DNA of 64,000 nt, from assembly GCA_036499825.1 (NCBI GenBank), contig DASYCZ010000026.1, positions 1,045,625 to 1,109,624 of the forward strand, given 5' to 3'. The stretch comes from Paradevosia sp036499825 (lineage in GTDB: Bacteria > Pseudomonadota > Alphaproteobacteria > Rhizobiales > Devosiaceae). The notes under the pieces are model-generated. The model did not search any database. It saw only the letters and a list, made by a program, of their open reading frames with translations, and was not told where the DNA came from. The translations under genes and the position numbers were made by a program. This document shows, one piece after another, positions 50,901 to 58,216 of this stretch (position 1 is the first letter of the stretch; every line of letters begins with the position of its first letter).

Positions 50901-51011
50901 CCCATCGAAAGTCCAGCCATCGACCGGCACGGTTTCGCGTTCACGCCACATCGGGAGTTCGAGAACACGGGCGTTCAGGCGGTCAAGGCGTTGGGCAAGC
51001 GTAAGCGACAT
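47982..51011 (-). CDS. GH38 alpha-mannosidase
   Basis: A 1009-residue glycoside hydrolase. An N-terminal beta domain (to about 240) precedes the catalytic domain. The zinc site and catalytic residues are recognisable: GHAHIDLAW at 251-259 (His and Asp zinc ligands) and the nucleophile D366 in CWLPDCFGFSG. C-terminal beta-domains complete the family architecture. No signal peptide is seen, so it acts in the cytoplasm on imported oligosaccharide, removing terminal alpha-mannose. ATG 51009-51011 follows AGAGGAATCAG. Last gene of the six-gene importer operon; an inter-gene hairpin (51033-51048) lies just upstream. Confidence 0.95.
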   Translation of the reverse strand: MSLTLAQRLDRLNARVLELPMWRERETVPVDGWTFDGQAIALGAAWPKVGGPVRFEASAEVPGNWPLEHTRLRLDVGGESLVSLTYAGEEAVRFGLDPYHREFPVRARRIAIETETTPRLPFGEPVRNPHLNEARLILIEPDLEDLNLLVQQIIETVEILGDHEVVPHLLTAAETALRSLHWPSSTEDYIARTAPLPQQQKIWQLPPLTDKPAALNQAERASVASARDALVADLTALKERFPPRGEVLLTGHAHIDLAWLWPYSETRRKVRRTFHTALSLMDKSPDFRFNQSTAAYYAQLEEDDPALLEEVKTRVKAGTWETIGGMWVEPDTNMPTGESLARQILYGQRYFEKTFGVRHTVCWLPDCFGFSGALPQLLVQGGIDNFFTIKVNWSETNKFPHDLFWWEGLDGSRVLAHTFENPIQGYNGIVRPSSYASTWKNFRGKVNHPQTLLAVGYGDGGGGVTPEMVAREKQLRDFPALPQARWGRVDEFYARAQATAEQRKLPVWSGEIYLELHRATLTTQSHVKRSHRHAERALITAEIVGSLAALLGGAVPESIEPLWRTVLKNEFHDILPGSGIHEINVEAREELEAATDAAKAVEKRALEAIAAQLPKGNVTDALVVVNPSLSPRPVRVTLADGALLATDDIVPPLGVAVFDHHHTAPSAGLIVKADRLENAHIAATIGPDGTVTSLVHKATGREALSDRGNQLWVYAQDKPRSWDAWDIDEDYVESGTELTEVESIEVTEAGPHLGAIKVVKRFRNSRITQTYSLAANGKRLDIETRTDWHDRRAFLRSLTPAALRADYATFECAYGVVRRSTHTNTSWDEARFEVPAHRFADLSEPDFGVAVLNNAKYGHSVRGNVLGLSLMRSPIYPDPLADEGEQVFTYSLLPHEGDWATGGVREEADDLNQPLLVTGATGLATGTVTPVGVDGITAALSGIKPAEDGKGLVLRVYEPRGARGAFGFSLPQGWRNGGAVTLLEEKQERSASADLMPFEVRSWLLVKGS

Positions 51012-51032
51012 CTGATTCCTCTCCCTATTGCT

Positions 51033-51048
51033 ATCTGGGATACCAGAT
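51033..51048 (-). other. Intercistronic hairpin before the GH38 gene
   Basis: ATCTGG-GATA-CCAGAT, a perfect 6-pair stem between the PHP gene stop and the GH38 ribosome binding site. It may tune translation or mRNA processing of the downstream mannosidase. Confidence 0.35.
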
Positions 51049-51056
51049 TTCAGGGC

Positions 51057-52463
51057 TCAGTTATTGAAATAAATCGGGTTGGTGACGGCACGACGAACCG
51101 GCTGTTCCGCCATCTGCGTCTCAGTCAGTTTCCACGGCAATTCGCGTCCGGCAAACACGGCTCTGAACTCACCGATCAACCGCTCGCGGCTGGCTGCCGC
51201 GACGATCTCGGCGCGCAGAAACAGTTTGGGCGTGCCGTTGAAACGCCCGGTCCAGCGGTCATCGGCGATGGGTTCCTCGCCAACCGGACCGGTCGCATCG
51301 ATCCAGACCAGCCGATCGCCGGCAGCGCCCCTGACGTCGGCCGTGGCCTCGATCGGCCCGACCGGCACCGCACCGCCCATGGGGGTGTCACCAATGCTGA
51401 TGCTGAGATGCGGCCCGCCCGGGCCTTCGGTGACATAGCCCCTGCCCGCCTTCATGGCGGCAAGGACGGCTGCTTCCGACAACTCGTCGAGATAAAGAAC
51501 GGTCGTCGGCCGCGCGAGCACCAATGGCCCCTCAGGCTGAAGTTCCGCCGGCTGGTGGAAGTCGCTGCCGCCAATGGCTGAAATCCGGAGGCCAGAAGCC
51601 AGGCGCTGCTGGTAGCGGCCCAGCGATACCCAGTTCCATGCCATCCACGCACTTTGCCATACCTCCATGCAGTCGATGGCCGGCAGGTCGTAATCCCAGG
51701 GAATCGTGGGCTTGTCGTGGTTGATCGACAACAGCCCGCCGCGCTGATGCACGGCGTCGGAGAGGATATGCGCATCGCTCGGACGCGTCATGCGGAAGTC
51801 GATCCAGTCATCGACACCATAGACATTGGCGTGACCGACGGCGGTCGTCACTTCCATGCCGCGGACGAACACCAGTTTCGGCGTCGAGTGCGGATGGAAG
51901 TAGCGCCGCTGCGTGATGGTGTTGTGGTCACAGACGGCAAGGAAATCGAGGCCGGCCTGCAACGCCGCCGCATGCAGCACTTCCGGCGCACCGTGAGCGT
52001 CGGAGTGATAGGTGTGGCAATGGAGGTCGCCCTTGTACCACCCTGCGCCCTCGCGCACCGGAAAGCTGCGCTGCGGCTGGGGGATCAGCGTGCGGGGCAA
52101 TTCGTCGAAATCGAAGGTGACGCTGACCTCGGCGCCTCCTGCCGGCACCTTGTAGAGGCCCAGGATCACGTGCCAGCGCCCGGCCGGAATCTCACCATGG
52201 ATATAGCCGGGCGTCGCATCGTCCAGCGCAATGAAGAACCTGTCGCGCGCACCGCCGCTCCAGCCGCGGAAGCCCGCCGTCGTCGGATAGTCCGTGGCGC
52301 GCGGATCGAGCATGCCGAGATCGATGATGCAGTCATCGGCCTTGGGATAGGCTAGAACGACATCGATCCGCGTCGCACCGTTGAGCACGTTGACGGGCAC
52401 ATAGTAGTAGGGATTGCGCGCCTGATCGGCCGGCGTGACGCGGAAATGCATGGTTTCAGACAT
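51057..52463 (-). CDS. CehA/McbA-type PHP-domain metallohydrolase
   Basis: A 468-residue protein. An N-terminal beta-sandwich-like region (about 1-140) is followed by a PHP domain with GDLHCHTYHSDAHG (metal ligands H148, H150, D155) and AVCDHNT (D179, H180), and a further GGSDFH near the end of the domain. Such proteins are phosphoesterases or amide/ester hydrolases of unknown substrate in sugar loci. It lacks a signal peptide. It lies 5 bases from the ATPase gene and 45 bases from the GH38 gene, so it is expected to act on the same imported compound, perhaps removing a phosphate or ester decoration. Confidence 0.88.
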   Translation of the reverse strand: MSETMHFRVTPADQARNPYYYVPVNVLNGATRIDVVLAYPKADDCIIDLGMLDPRATDYPTTAGFRGWSGGARDRFFIALDDATPGYIHGEIPAGRWHVILGLYKVPAGGAEVSVTFDFDELPRTLIPQPQRSFPVREGAGWYKGDLHCHTYHSDAHGAPEVLHAAALQAGLDFLAVCDHNTITQRRYFHPHSTPKLVFVRGMEVTTAVGHANVYGVDDWIDFRMTRPSDAHILSDAVHQRGGLLSINHDKPTIPWDYDLPAIDCMEVWQSAWMAWNWVSLGRYQQRLASGLRISAIGGSDFHQPAELQPEGPLVLARPTTVLYLDELSEAAVLAAMKAGRGYVTEGPGGPHLSISIGDTPMGGAVPVGPIEATADVRGAAGDRLVWIDATGPVGEEPIADDRWTGRFNGTPKLFLRAEIVAAASRERLIGEFRAVFAGRELPWKLTETQMAEQPVRRAVTNPIYFNN

Positions 52464-52468
52464 GACAG

Positions 52469-53575
52469 TCAGGCTTCTCCGTCCAGCGGCAAACGCTTGC
52501 CCTCGGCATCGAACAGGTGCGCATGCTGGGCATCGAAGGTCAGCGTCACCATTTCGCCTACCGAGACTTCATCGTCGGTGAAAATCCGTGCAGTGACTCG
52601 GCTGGCATCGTGGCGTTCCAGCGTCACAAGAGATTCCGGCCCCATGTTCTCGTTGGCGAACAGCTTGCCGCTGATGTTGTTGGCGTCGGCCATGGTGCCG
52701 ATGGCGAGGTGCTCGGGCCGCACACCGAGCGTCAGCGCGGTTCCCTGCTGCAGCGCGGCGGCGATGGATTTCGACACCGGCAAATTCCTGGCCATCAGCC
52801 CATGCGCTCTCAGGCTCAGGCCGCCGTTCTCGATCAACCCTTCCGCCGGCACCAGGTTCATGGGCGGATTGCCGACGAAATTGGCGACGAACGTCGTCGC
52901 CGGACGGCGATAGATTTCGATCGGCGGGGCATATTGGACGATATGCCCGCGATCCATCACGGCGATGCGGGTCGCCAGTGCCATGGCCTCGGCCTGATCA
53001 TGCGTCACATAAATGGCTGTCATGCCCATATCGCGCTGCAGGTGGTTGAGGAAGCCGCGCGCTTCAAGCCGAAGTTTCGCGTCGAGGTTGGAGAGGGGTT
53101 CGTCAAACAGGTACACCCGGCTCGGATAGACCAGCGCGCGGGCGAGCGAGGTACGCTGCTGCTGGCCACCCGATATCTGGCTTGGCAAACGGTTCAGCAA
53201 CTCGCCGATCTTCAACACGTCGGCCACTTCCCTGGCGCGGCCGTGGCGTTTCTCTACCGGTTCACCGCGGACCTTCAGCGGATAGGCGATGTTGTCGGCG
53301 ATGTTCATGTGCGGATAGAGCGCATAATCCTGGAACACCATCGAAATCTGGCGGTCCTTGGGATGCAGGTTCGTCACGTCATCCCCGCCGATCAGCACCT
53401 TGCCGGAACTTGGCGTCTCCAGCCCGGCGATCATGCGCAGGCTGGTGGTCTTGCCGCAGCCCGAGGGCCCGAGCAGGCAGACGAAATCGCCATCGCCGAC
53501 GCTGAGATCGATGCGATCGACGGCGTTGAAGCTGCCGAAGGTCTTGGTGACTTGTTGAAATTCGACTGAAGCCAT
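52469..53575 (-). CDS. Sugar ABC transporter ATP-binding protein, UgpC/MsmK type
   Basis: A 368-residue ATPase. Walker A GPSGCGKTT (about 37-45), signature ISGGQQQRTSLARAL, Walker B YLFDEP, switch His YVTHDQAEAMAL and C-terminal TOBE/OB regulatory domain are all present. It pairs with the two permeases upstream. MsmK/UgpC-type ATPases power carbohydrate import. Starts 10 bases after the second permease ends. Confidence 0.95.
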   Translation of the reverse strand: MASVEFQQVTKTFGSFNAVDRIDLSVGDGDFVCLLGPSGCGKTTSLRMIAGLETPSSGKVLIGGDDVTNLHPKDRQISMVFQDYALYPHMNIADNIAYPLKVRGEPVEKRHGRAREVADVLKIGELLNRLPSQISGGQQQRTSLARALVYPSRVYLFDEPLSNLDAKLRLEARGFLNHLQRDMGMTAIYVTHDQAEAMALATRIAVMDRGHIVQYAPPIEIYRRPATTFVANFVGNPPMNLVPAEGLIENGGLSLRAHGLMARNLPVSKSIAAALQQGTALTLGVRPEHLAIGTMADANNISGKLFANENMGPESLVTLERHDASRVTARIFTDDEVSVGEMVTLTFDAQHAHLFDAEGKRLPLDGEA

Positions 53576-53584
53576 GGGGACGGA

Positions 53585-54409
53585 CTAACCCTTGATGCCG
53601 CCGAAGAACCGGAAGCCGAACTTCCAGGAGACGAACAGATAGAGAATGATGACGGGAAGCGAATAGATCAGCGAATAGGCCGCAAGCAGCGTGACGATCG
53701 GCGTCCCCGCTTCGGAATAGAAGGAATAGATGGCGACCGAGGCCGGCATCAGCTCCTGGTTGCGCAGCAGGATGAAGGGGATGAGGAAATTGCCCCAGAT
53801 GTTGACGAAGGCCCAGACCACCACCACCACGATGCCCGGCCGGATAACGGGCAGCGCCACGTCGAAGAAGGCCTGCAGCGGCGAAGCGCCGGCCACCATG
53901 GCGCTTTCCTCGTAAGTCTTGGGAATGCCGTCGATGAAATCGCGGAGGATGAACATCGCGGTCGGCAGCAATCCGCCCGCAAAGGTCAGGATCACCGCGA
54001 TATGCGTATCGATCAGGCCTAGCGCCGAAATGATCAGGAAAATCGGCACCATAGCGGCCGAACCGGACACGACGGACGAAAACAGCAGCAGAATATAGGT
54101 GACCGCCCCCTTGCCGGGGATCGACGAACGCGACAGCGCGTAGGCCGCAAGCGTGGCGGCGGCTCCGACCAGCACCACGCCGCCGACACTCTGGATCAGG
54201 CTGTTGAGCAGGGCCTTGATGGCGAAACCATTGCCGAACACCGTGACGAAGTTGGCGAAGGTCCACGGTGCCGGAATGGCGATACCCAACTCAGCCCGGG
54301 CATTGAACGGGGCGAAGATGAACCACAGCAGCGGCAGCGCGAACACGATGCCGAGCAGCGCCGCAACCACCGAGAAACCGATGCGGGACAGATAGAAGCT
54401 CATCTTCAT
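53585..54409 (-). CDS. Sugar ABC transporter permease, MalG type
   Basis: A 274-residue inner-membrane protein with six helices and the EAA loop EESAMVAGASPLQAFFDVALPVIRPG. The ATG at 54407-54409 overlaps the preceding permease stop by 4 bases (ATGA) and has GAGGTGG upstream, so the longer open frame is rejected. Second permease of the importer, partner of the MalF-type protein encoded just before. Confidence 0.95.
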   Translation of the reverse strand: MKMSFYLSRIGFSVVAALLGIVFALPLLWFIFAPFNARAELGIAIPAPWTFANFVTVFGNGFAIKALLNSLIQSVGGVVLVGAAATLAAYALSRSSIPGKGAVTYILLLFSSVVSGSAAMVPIFLIISALGLIDTHIAVILTFAGGLLPTAMFILRDFIDGIPKTYEESAMVAGASPLQAFFDVALPVIRPGIVVVVVWAFVNIWGNFLIPFILLRNQELMPASVAIYSFYSEAGTPIVTLLAAYSLIYSLPVIILYLFVSWKFGFRFFGGIKG

Positions 54410-55317
54410 TCCGCCACCTCGGCGGGCTTGCGACGGGCGATGCGCAGATACACCAGCGCGAAGGCCAGGTTGATCAGCATGATGACCACGCCCACCGCCG
54501 CGCCTTTGCCGAAGTCGAAATCCTTGAAAGCCACACGGTAGGTGTAGATCGACAAAAGTTCCGTCCGGTAAGACGGCCCGCCATGCGTCAAAAGGAACGG
54601 CGTGAAGACGTTGAACGTCCACATGGTAATGAGGATGAGGTCGGTAACGACATGGCCACGGATCAGCGGCAGCGCGATGTCGCGGAACTTTTGCCATGAG
54701 GTGGCGCCGGCGACGTCGGCGGCCTGGAAATAACTGGGCGGGATCGACGAGAAGGCCGAGTTGAACAGCATCATGGAGAAGGCGGCGCCACGCCATGTGT
54801 TGAAGATGACGATCCAGATGAATGGCTGCTGCAGCAGGAAATCGCCGCGCGGCAGCCCCAGGCTGGTGAGGATCATGTTGAGCGTACCGTTGTCACGATC
54901 CAGGAACGCGAACCAGGCAAAGCCGATCACCACTTCGGGCAGGATCCACGCCGCGATCACTGCCGTCTGCACCACCGATTTCAATGCCGGCGGCACCGAC
55001 TGGCTCAACCAGGCGAGCAGGATGCCCATCAACGCCTGCCCGACCAACGCCGACAGTATGACGAACTGGATGGTGAGGATGAGCGAGAAGCCGAACTGGC
55101 CGCGCGCCCAGAACGTCGCGGGATTGAACAGCGCCAGGTAATTCTGCAGACCGACGAAATCGGGGCTGAGTGCCGTCTTGCCCAGCAGCGTGCGGTTGGT
55201 GAACGAAACGAAGATCACCCAGAAGAACGGCACTATGACGAACAGGCCGACCAGAATGGCACCGGGAAGGAGGAAGGCGGCACCCGCACGGGTCGAAAGG
55301 AGGGAGAATTTCTTCAT
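54406..55317 (-). CDS. Sugar ABC transporter permease, MalF type
   Basis: A 303-residue inner-membrane protein with six helices. The EAA loop reads YFQAADVAGATSWQKFRDIALPLIRG, and the N-terminal LLPGAILVGLFVIVPFFWVIFVSF is the first helix typical of the MalF/UgpA group. It heads the two permeases; 188 bases with repeat-like hairpins separate it from the binding-protein gene. Confidence 0.95.
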   Translation of the reverse strand: MKKFSLLSTRAGAAFLLPGAILVGLFVIVPFFWVIFVSFTNRTLLGKTALSPDFVGLQNYLALFNPATFWARGQFGFSLILTIQFVILSALVGQALMGILLAWLSQSVPPALKSVVQTAVIAAWILPEVVIGFAWFAFLDRDNGTLNMILTSLGLPRGDFLLQQPFIWIVIFNTWRGAAFSMMLFNSAFSSIPPSYFQAADVAGATSWQKFRDIALPLIRGHVVTDLILITMWTFNVFTPFLLTHGGPSYRTELLSIYTYRVAFKDFDFGKGAAVGVVIMLINLAFALVYLRIARRKPAEVAE

Positions 55318-55360
55318 ACGGTTTCCGGGTCGTGCTCCGAGCCTTCATCAAACCCGGCGC

Positions 55361-55496
55361 CGCCCGTTCTCCCTGCGAAAGGGAGGCCACAGTGCCTGGA
55401 ATTTGATGCAACACCCTCCCCCTGCGGGAGAGTTGGGGAGGAGCGACAAGCCCCTCCCGACGAAATTCCGCCCGACACCAAGGGATGCCGGGCGGC
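55361..55496. repeat. GC-rich hairpin cluster (REP-like) downstream of the binding-protein gene
   Basis: Three hairpins follow one another: CTCCC/GGGAG at 55369-55385, a nested CCCTCCCCC...GGGGAGG element at 55412-55442, and CCGCCCG/CGGGCGG at 55468-55495. The sequence style matches GC-rich interspersed intergenic elements of Rhizobiales, though only this one copy is in the window. Positioned between binding protein and permease, they can stabilise the upstream mRNA and lower downstream expression. Confidence 0.45.
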
Positions 55497-55505
55497 AAGA
55501 GATTC

Positions 55506-56867
55506 CTACATCTGCGAGACGGTATTGCCTTCGCCGACGATGCCCACGACCGCGGCCTTGTACTGGGCCATGGCGTCCTCAGGCGACGCCTCGCCCGAGA
55601 CCACGCTCTCGGTCATGGTCTGGATGGCGGCCGACACCTTGTTATAGTTGGGATCGTTCGGCCGTGCCGTGGTCAGCGGCAGCAGGGTCTCGGCGGTCTT
55701 GGTGAGGAATGGCGAATTCGGCACCGGAACATCATCGCGGATGCGGATGCCGGGTTGATAGGTCTGGTAAGCATCGAGCTGGTCCTTGCTGTTCATGTAG
55801 GACAGCAGCGCCCAGGCTTCCTTCGAGTTCTTGGTGTTGGGGTTGATCACGAAGCCCGTACCGCCTGAAATCGTTACATAATCCTGACCGTTGAAACCCT
55901 TGCCGGGTGCCTGTGCGGGCATCTTGGCCCAACCCATGTCCTTGTCGCGATCGGCAACGGCGAACTCGGCGCCCGGCGCGTTGACCGAGCGGTAGAACCA
56001 ATCACTTTCGACGAGGAAAGCCGTCTTGCCGTCGCGGAAATTGGTGAAGCTCTGGTTGCGGCCATCGGCCAGCAACTGTGCCCGCTGATCGCCCAGTCCC
56101 TCGTCGACATAGATGGTCTTGTAGAGATTGAGCGTGTCGAGAATGCCCTTGCTCGAGACGATCCACTTGCCGTCCTTGTCCCGCAGGCTTTCACCCGTGC
56201 CCAGGATCGCCATGTAGTAGCCCTGCATGGTGGTGGCCTCTCCCATCGAGACGCCCGCATCGAGCTGGATCGGGAAGCTGTCGGGATAGGCCTTCTTCAC
56301 AGCACGGGCCGCCGTCAGCAATTCTTCCCAGGATTTGGGCTGGAAAGTCGCCGGGTCGATGCCGGCCTTCTGCAGCATGTCGTTGCGGAAGAACACCATG
56401 CGGGCATCGGTGCCCTTGGCAATGCCATAGGGCTTGCCCTGGTAGGACATCAGCGCCTTGGCGCCGTCAGAGATGTGACTCCAGCCTTCCCAACTATCGA
56501 CCTCGGGGCCGGCCACCTCATCAAGCGGCTTCAATAGACCGCCCTCCACGAAGCTTGGGATCAGGAAACCGTCAAAACCCGACACATCGGCGCCGGCACC
56601 GGTCGAAAAATCGAGGGCCAGTTGCTGCGTCAGTTGCTCGTCGGCGCCAGGGAACTGCTTGAGCGTGACGTTGATGTCCTCGCCCTTGGCTTTCATCGCC
56701 GCCGTAAAGCCCGGGATAATGGTCTTTTCGATCCATTCCGCATCTGCGGTGTTCACGCCGCCGATGACACAACGGCAGGTGATGGTGAGATCGGTGGCGA
56801 ATGCCGGTGTGATCATGGCCGTCGCCGCTGCGAGGCCAAGCAAATACGAACGCAGATGATTGCTCAT
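55506..56867 (-). CDS. Extracellular solute-binding protein, sugar type (family 1)
   Basis: A 453-residue periplasmic lobe protein. The signal peptide (LLGLAAATAMITPAFA) is cut before TDLTITCRC. Family-1 features include FPGADEQLTQQLALDFSTGAGADVSGFDGFLIPSFVEGGLLKPLDE and the ISGGTGFVINPNTKNSKEAWALLSYM block typical of oligosaccharide-binding proteins. The mature N-terminus has two close Cys (CRC) that could bond. First gene of the operon; an operator-like site is at 56953-56966. Ligand likely a mannose-containing oligosaccharide by context. Confidence 0.93.
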   Translation of the reverse strand: MSNHLRSYLLGLAAATAMITPAFATDLTITCRCVIGGVNTADAEWIEKTIIPGFTAAMKAKGEDINVTLKQFPGADEQLTQQLALDFSTGAGADVSGFDGFLIPSFVEGGLLKPLDEVAGPEVDSWEGWSHISDGAKALMSYQGKPYGIAKGTDARMVFFRNDMLQKAGIDPATFQPKSWEELLTAARAVKKAYPDSFPIQLDAGVSMGEATTMQGYYMAILGTGESLRDKDGKWIVSSKGILDTLNLYKTIYVDEGLGDQRAQLLADGRNQSFTNFRDGKTAFLVESDWFYRSVNAPGAEFAVADRDKDMGWAKMPAQAPGKGFNGQDYVTISGGTGFVINPNTKNSKEAWALLSYMNSKDQLDAYQTYQPGIRIRDDVPVPNSPFLTKTAETLLPLTTARPNDPNYNKVSAAIQTMTESVVSGEASPEDAMAQYKAAVVGIVGEGNTVSQM

Positions 56868-56952
56868 CGTGAAATCTCCTCCCTGAATTCAGTTCCTGGT
56901 CTTGCCGGCCGCCAGATTGATGCGCTGGCTTGACCAGGTCACAAATGAAGAA

Positions 56953-56966
56953 TGAACACGTTTTCA
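56953..56966. promoter_or_regulatory. LacI-type operator candidate before the sugar-import operon
   Basis: TGAACACGTTTTCA is a 14-base inverted repeat with a CG centre and one mismatched pair, the typical form of LacI-family operators. It lies 86-99 bases upstream of the binding-protein start codon. Confidence 0.5.
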
Positions 56967-57109
56967 ATTTCCGTCAATCAGGCTTGGCGTGAATATTCCA
57001 TGACGTCGAGGAGACTCGTCACCGATCTCACCAAATCCCCGAATTTCTCAAATATACGCCTGCCCTGTCAGCTTGGCGCTTGACGCAATCGTCCGCACGC
57101 TGCAAGGTT

Positions 57110-57129
57110 TTTTGAAAGCGCTTACAAAA
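57110..57129. promoter_or_regulatory. LacI-type operator candidate at the lacI-like gene
   Basis: TTTTGAAAGCGCTTACAAAA is a 20-base palindrome with a GC centre and a single mismatched pair, closely resembling LacI/GalR family operators. It ends 15 bases before the preferred GTG start of the regulator, so autoregulation is likely. Confidence 0.65.
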
Positions 57130-57144
57130 CTATCATTCTGGACT

Positions 57145-58194
57145 GTGAAATTGGACGAGCAAACTCCGAAATCGCGGAGCCGCGCTACGGCAGACATGGT
57201 GGCCCGGACCGCCAATGTTTCGCGCGTCGCCGTATCACGCGCCTTCAATGCTCATGCCTCGATCAAGCCCGAAAAGCGCGACCGCATCCTGAAAATCGCC
57301 CAGGAGCTGAATTACACCCCCGATATCGCCGCCCGCTCGCTGGTGACGCGCCGTTCGCATCTGGTAGGCGTCATCGTCCCCGATGTCTGCAGCCCCTGGG
57401 AGAGCCAGGAAATCGACAGGCTGACCACGGCCTTGCAGGCCGAGGGGTTCGCCACGCTGCTGTTCAAGACCCGCACCGACCGGTCGATGGATAGTGACTT
57501 GCTGACCTACATGAAGGGCTACAATCCGGACTCGATCATCGCCTTCACGGAGAATGTCGGCCCCGAAATCCTCGGCCAGATGTTCGATCGGGCCACGCCG
57601 ATCTACGTGACCTATCCGCATGCGCCGGATCTAGCCGATGCCGCCAATGCGCCGCGGACTTTCGACCGGCTCGAAGTCATCCAGCGCGACGGTATCGACC
57701 AGGCCATCGCGCTGATGCAGGGCTATGGCGCCAAACGCATCGCCTATCTCGCGGGCGACCCGCATGCCTCGGTCAGCGCCGAGCGCGAGATGGTGCTGCG
57801 CCAGGTGATGGCAGCCCGGGGCCTTGCCGAGCCAGTCATCATTCCTGGTGATTTCACCTACGATGCCGCCTTTGCCGCCACCATCGACCTGTTTCGCGTC
57901 GGTGACGGCACCGATGCGGTGTTCGCCGCCAACGATGTCGGAGCTTTCGGCGTCATCGACGCGCTGCGGCACGAATTGCGGCTCCGGGTCCCTGAGGACG
58001 TGATGGTCGTCGGTTTCGACGATATCTCGCAGGCCAGCTGGAAGAGCTACAATCTCACCACCGTCAAGATCGACCTTGACGAGCGGGTCCGCGCTTTGGT
58101 GCGGCTGATCCTGCGCCGTCTCAAAAATCCCGTCGCACCGCCCCTGTCGGAGACGGTGCGAACCAAACTCGTCGTGCGCGGCACGGTCGGCTAA
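57145..58194 (+). CDS. LacI family transcriptional regulator
   Basis: A 349-residue repressor. The N-terminal helix-turn-helix reads ATADMVARTANVSRVAVSRAFN with the hinge helix DIAARSLVTRRSHLVGVIVPD, followed by a periplasmic-binding-protein-like sugar domain. GTG 57145 is preferred: a TTG start further left would run through the palindrome at 57110-57129. No strong ribosome binding site precedes it. It is divergent from the import operon and 22 bases upstream of the DUF5054 gene, so it most likely represses both until an oligosaccharide or sugar binds. Confidence 0.88.
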   Translation: MKLDEQTPKSRSRATADMVARTANVSRVAVSRAFNAHASIKPEKRDRILKIAQELNYTPDIAARSLVTRRSHLVGVIVPDVCSPWESQEIDRLTTALQAEGFATLLFKTRTDRSMDSDLLTYMKGYNPDSIIAFTENVGPEILGQMFDRATPIYVTYPHAPDLADAANAPRTFDRLEVIQRDGIDQAIALMQGYGAKRIAYLAGDPHASVSAEREMVLRQVMAARGLAEPVIIPGDFTYDAAFAATIDLFRVGDGTDAVFAANDVGAFGVIDALRHELRLRVPEDVMVVGFDDISQASWKSYNLTTVKIDLDERVRALVRLILRRLKNPVAPPLSETVRTKLVVRGTVG

Positions 58195-58216
58195 CTCAAG
58201 CGCAGGACGACTGCCC

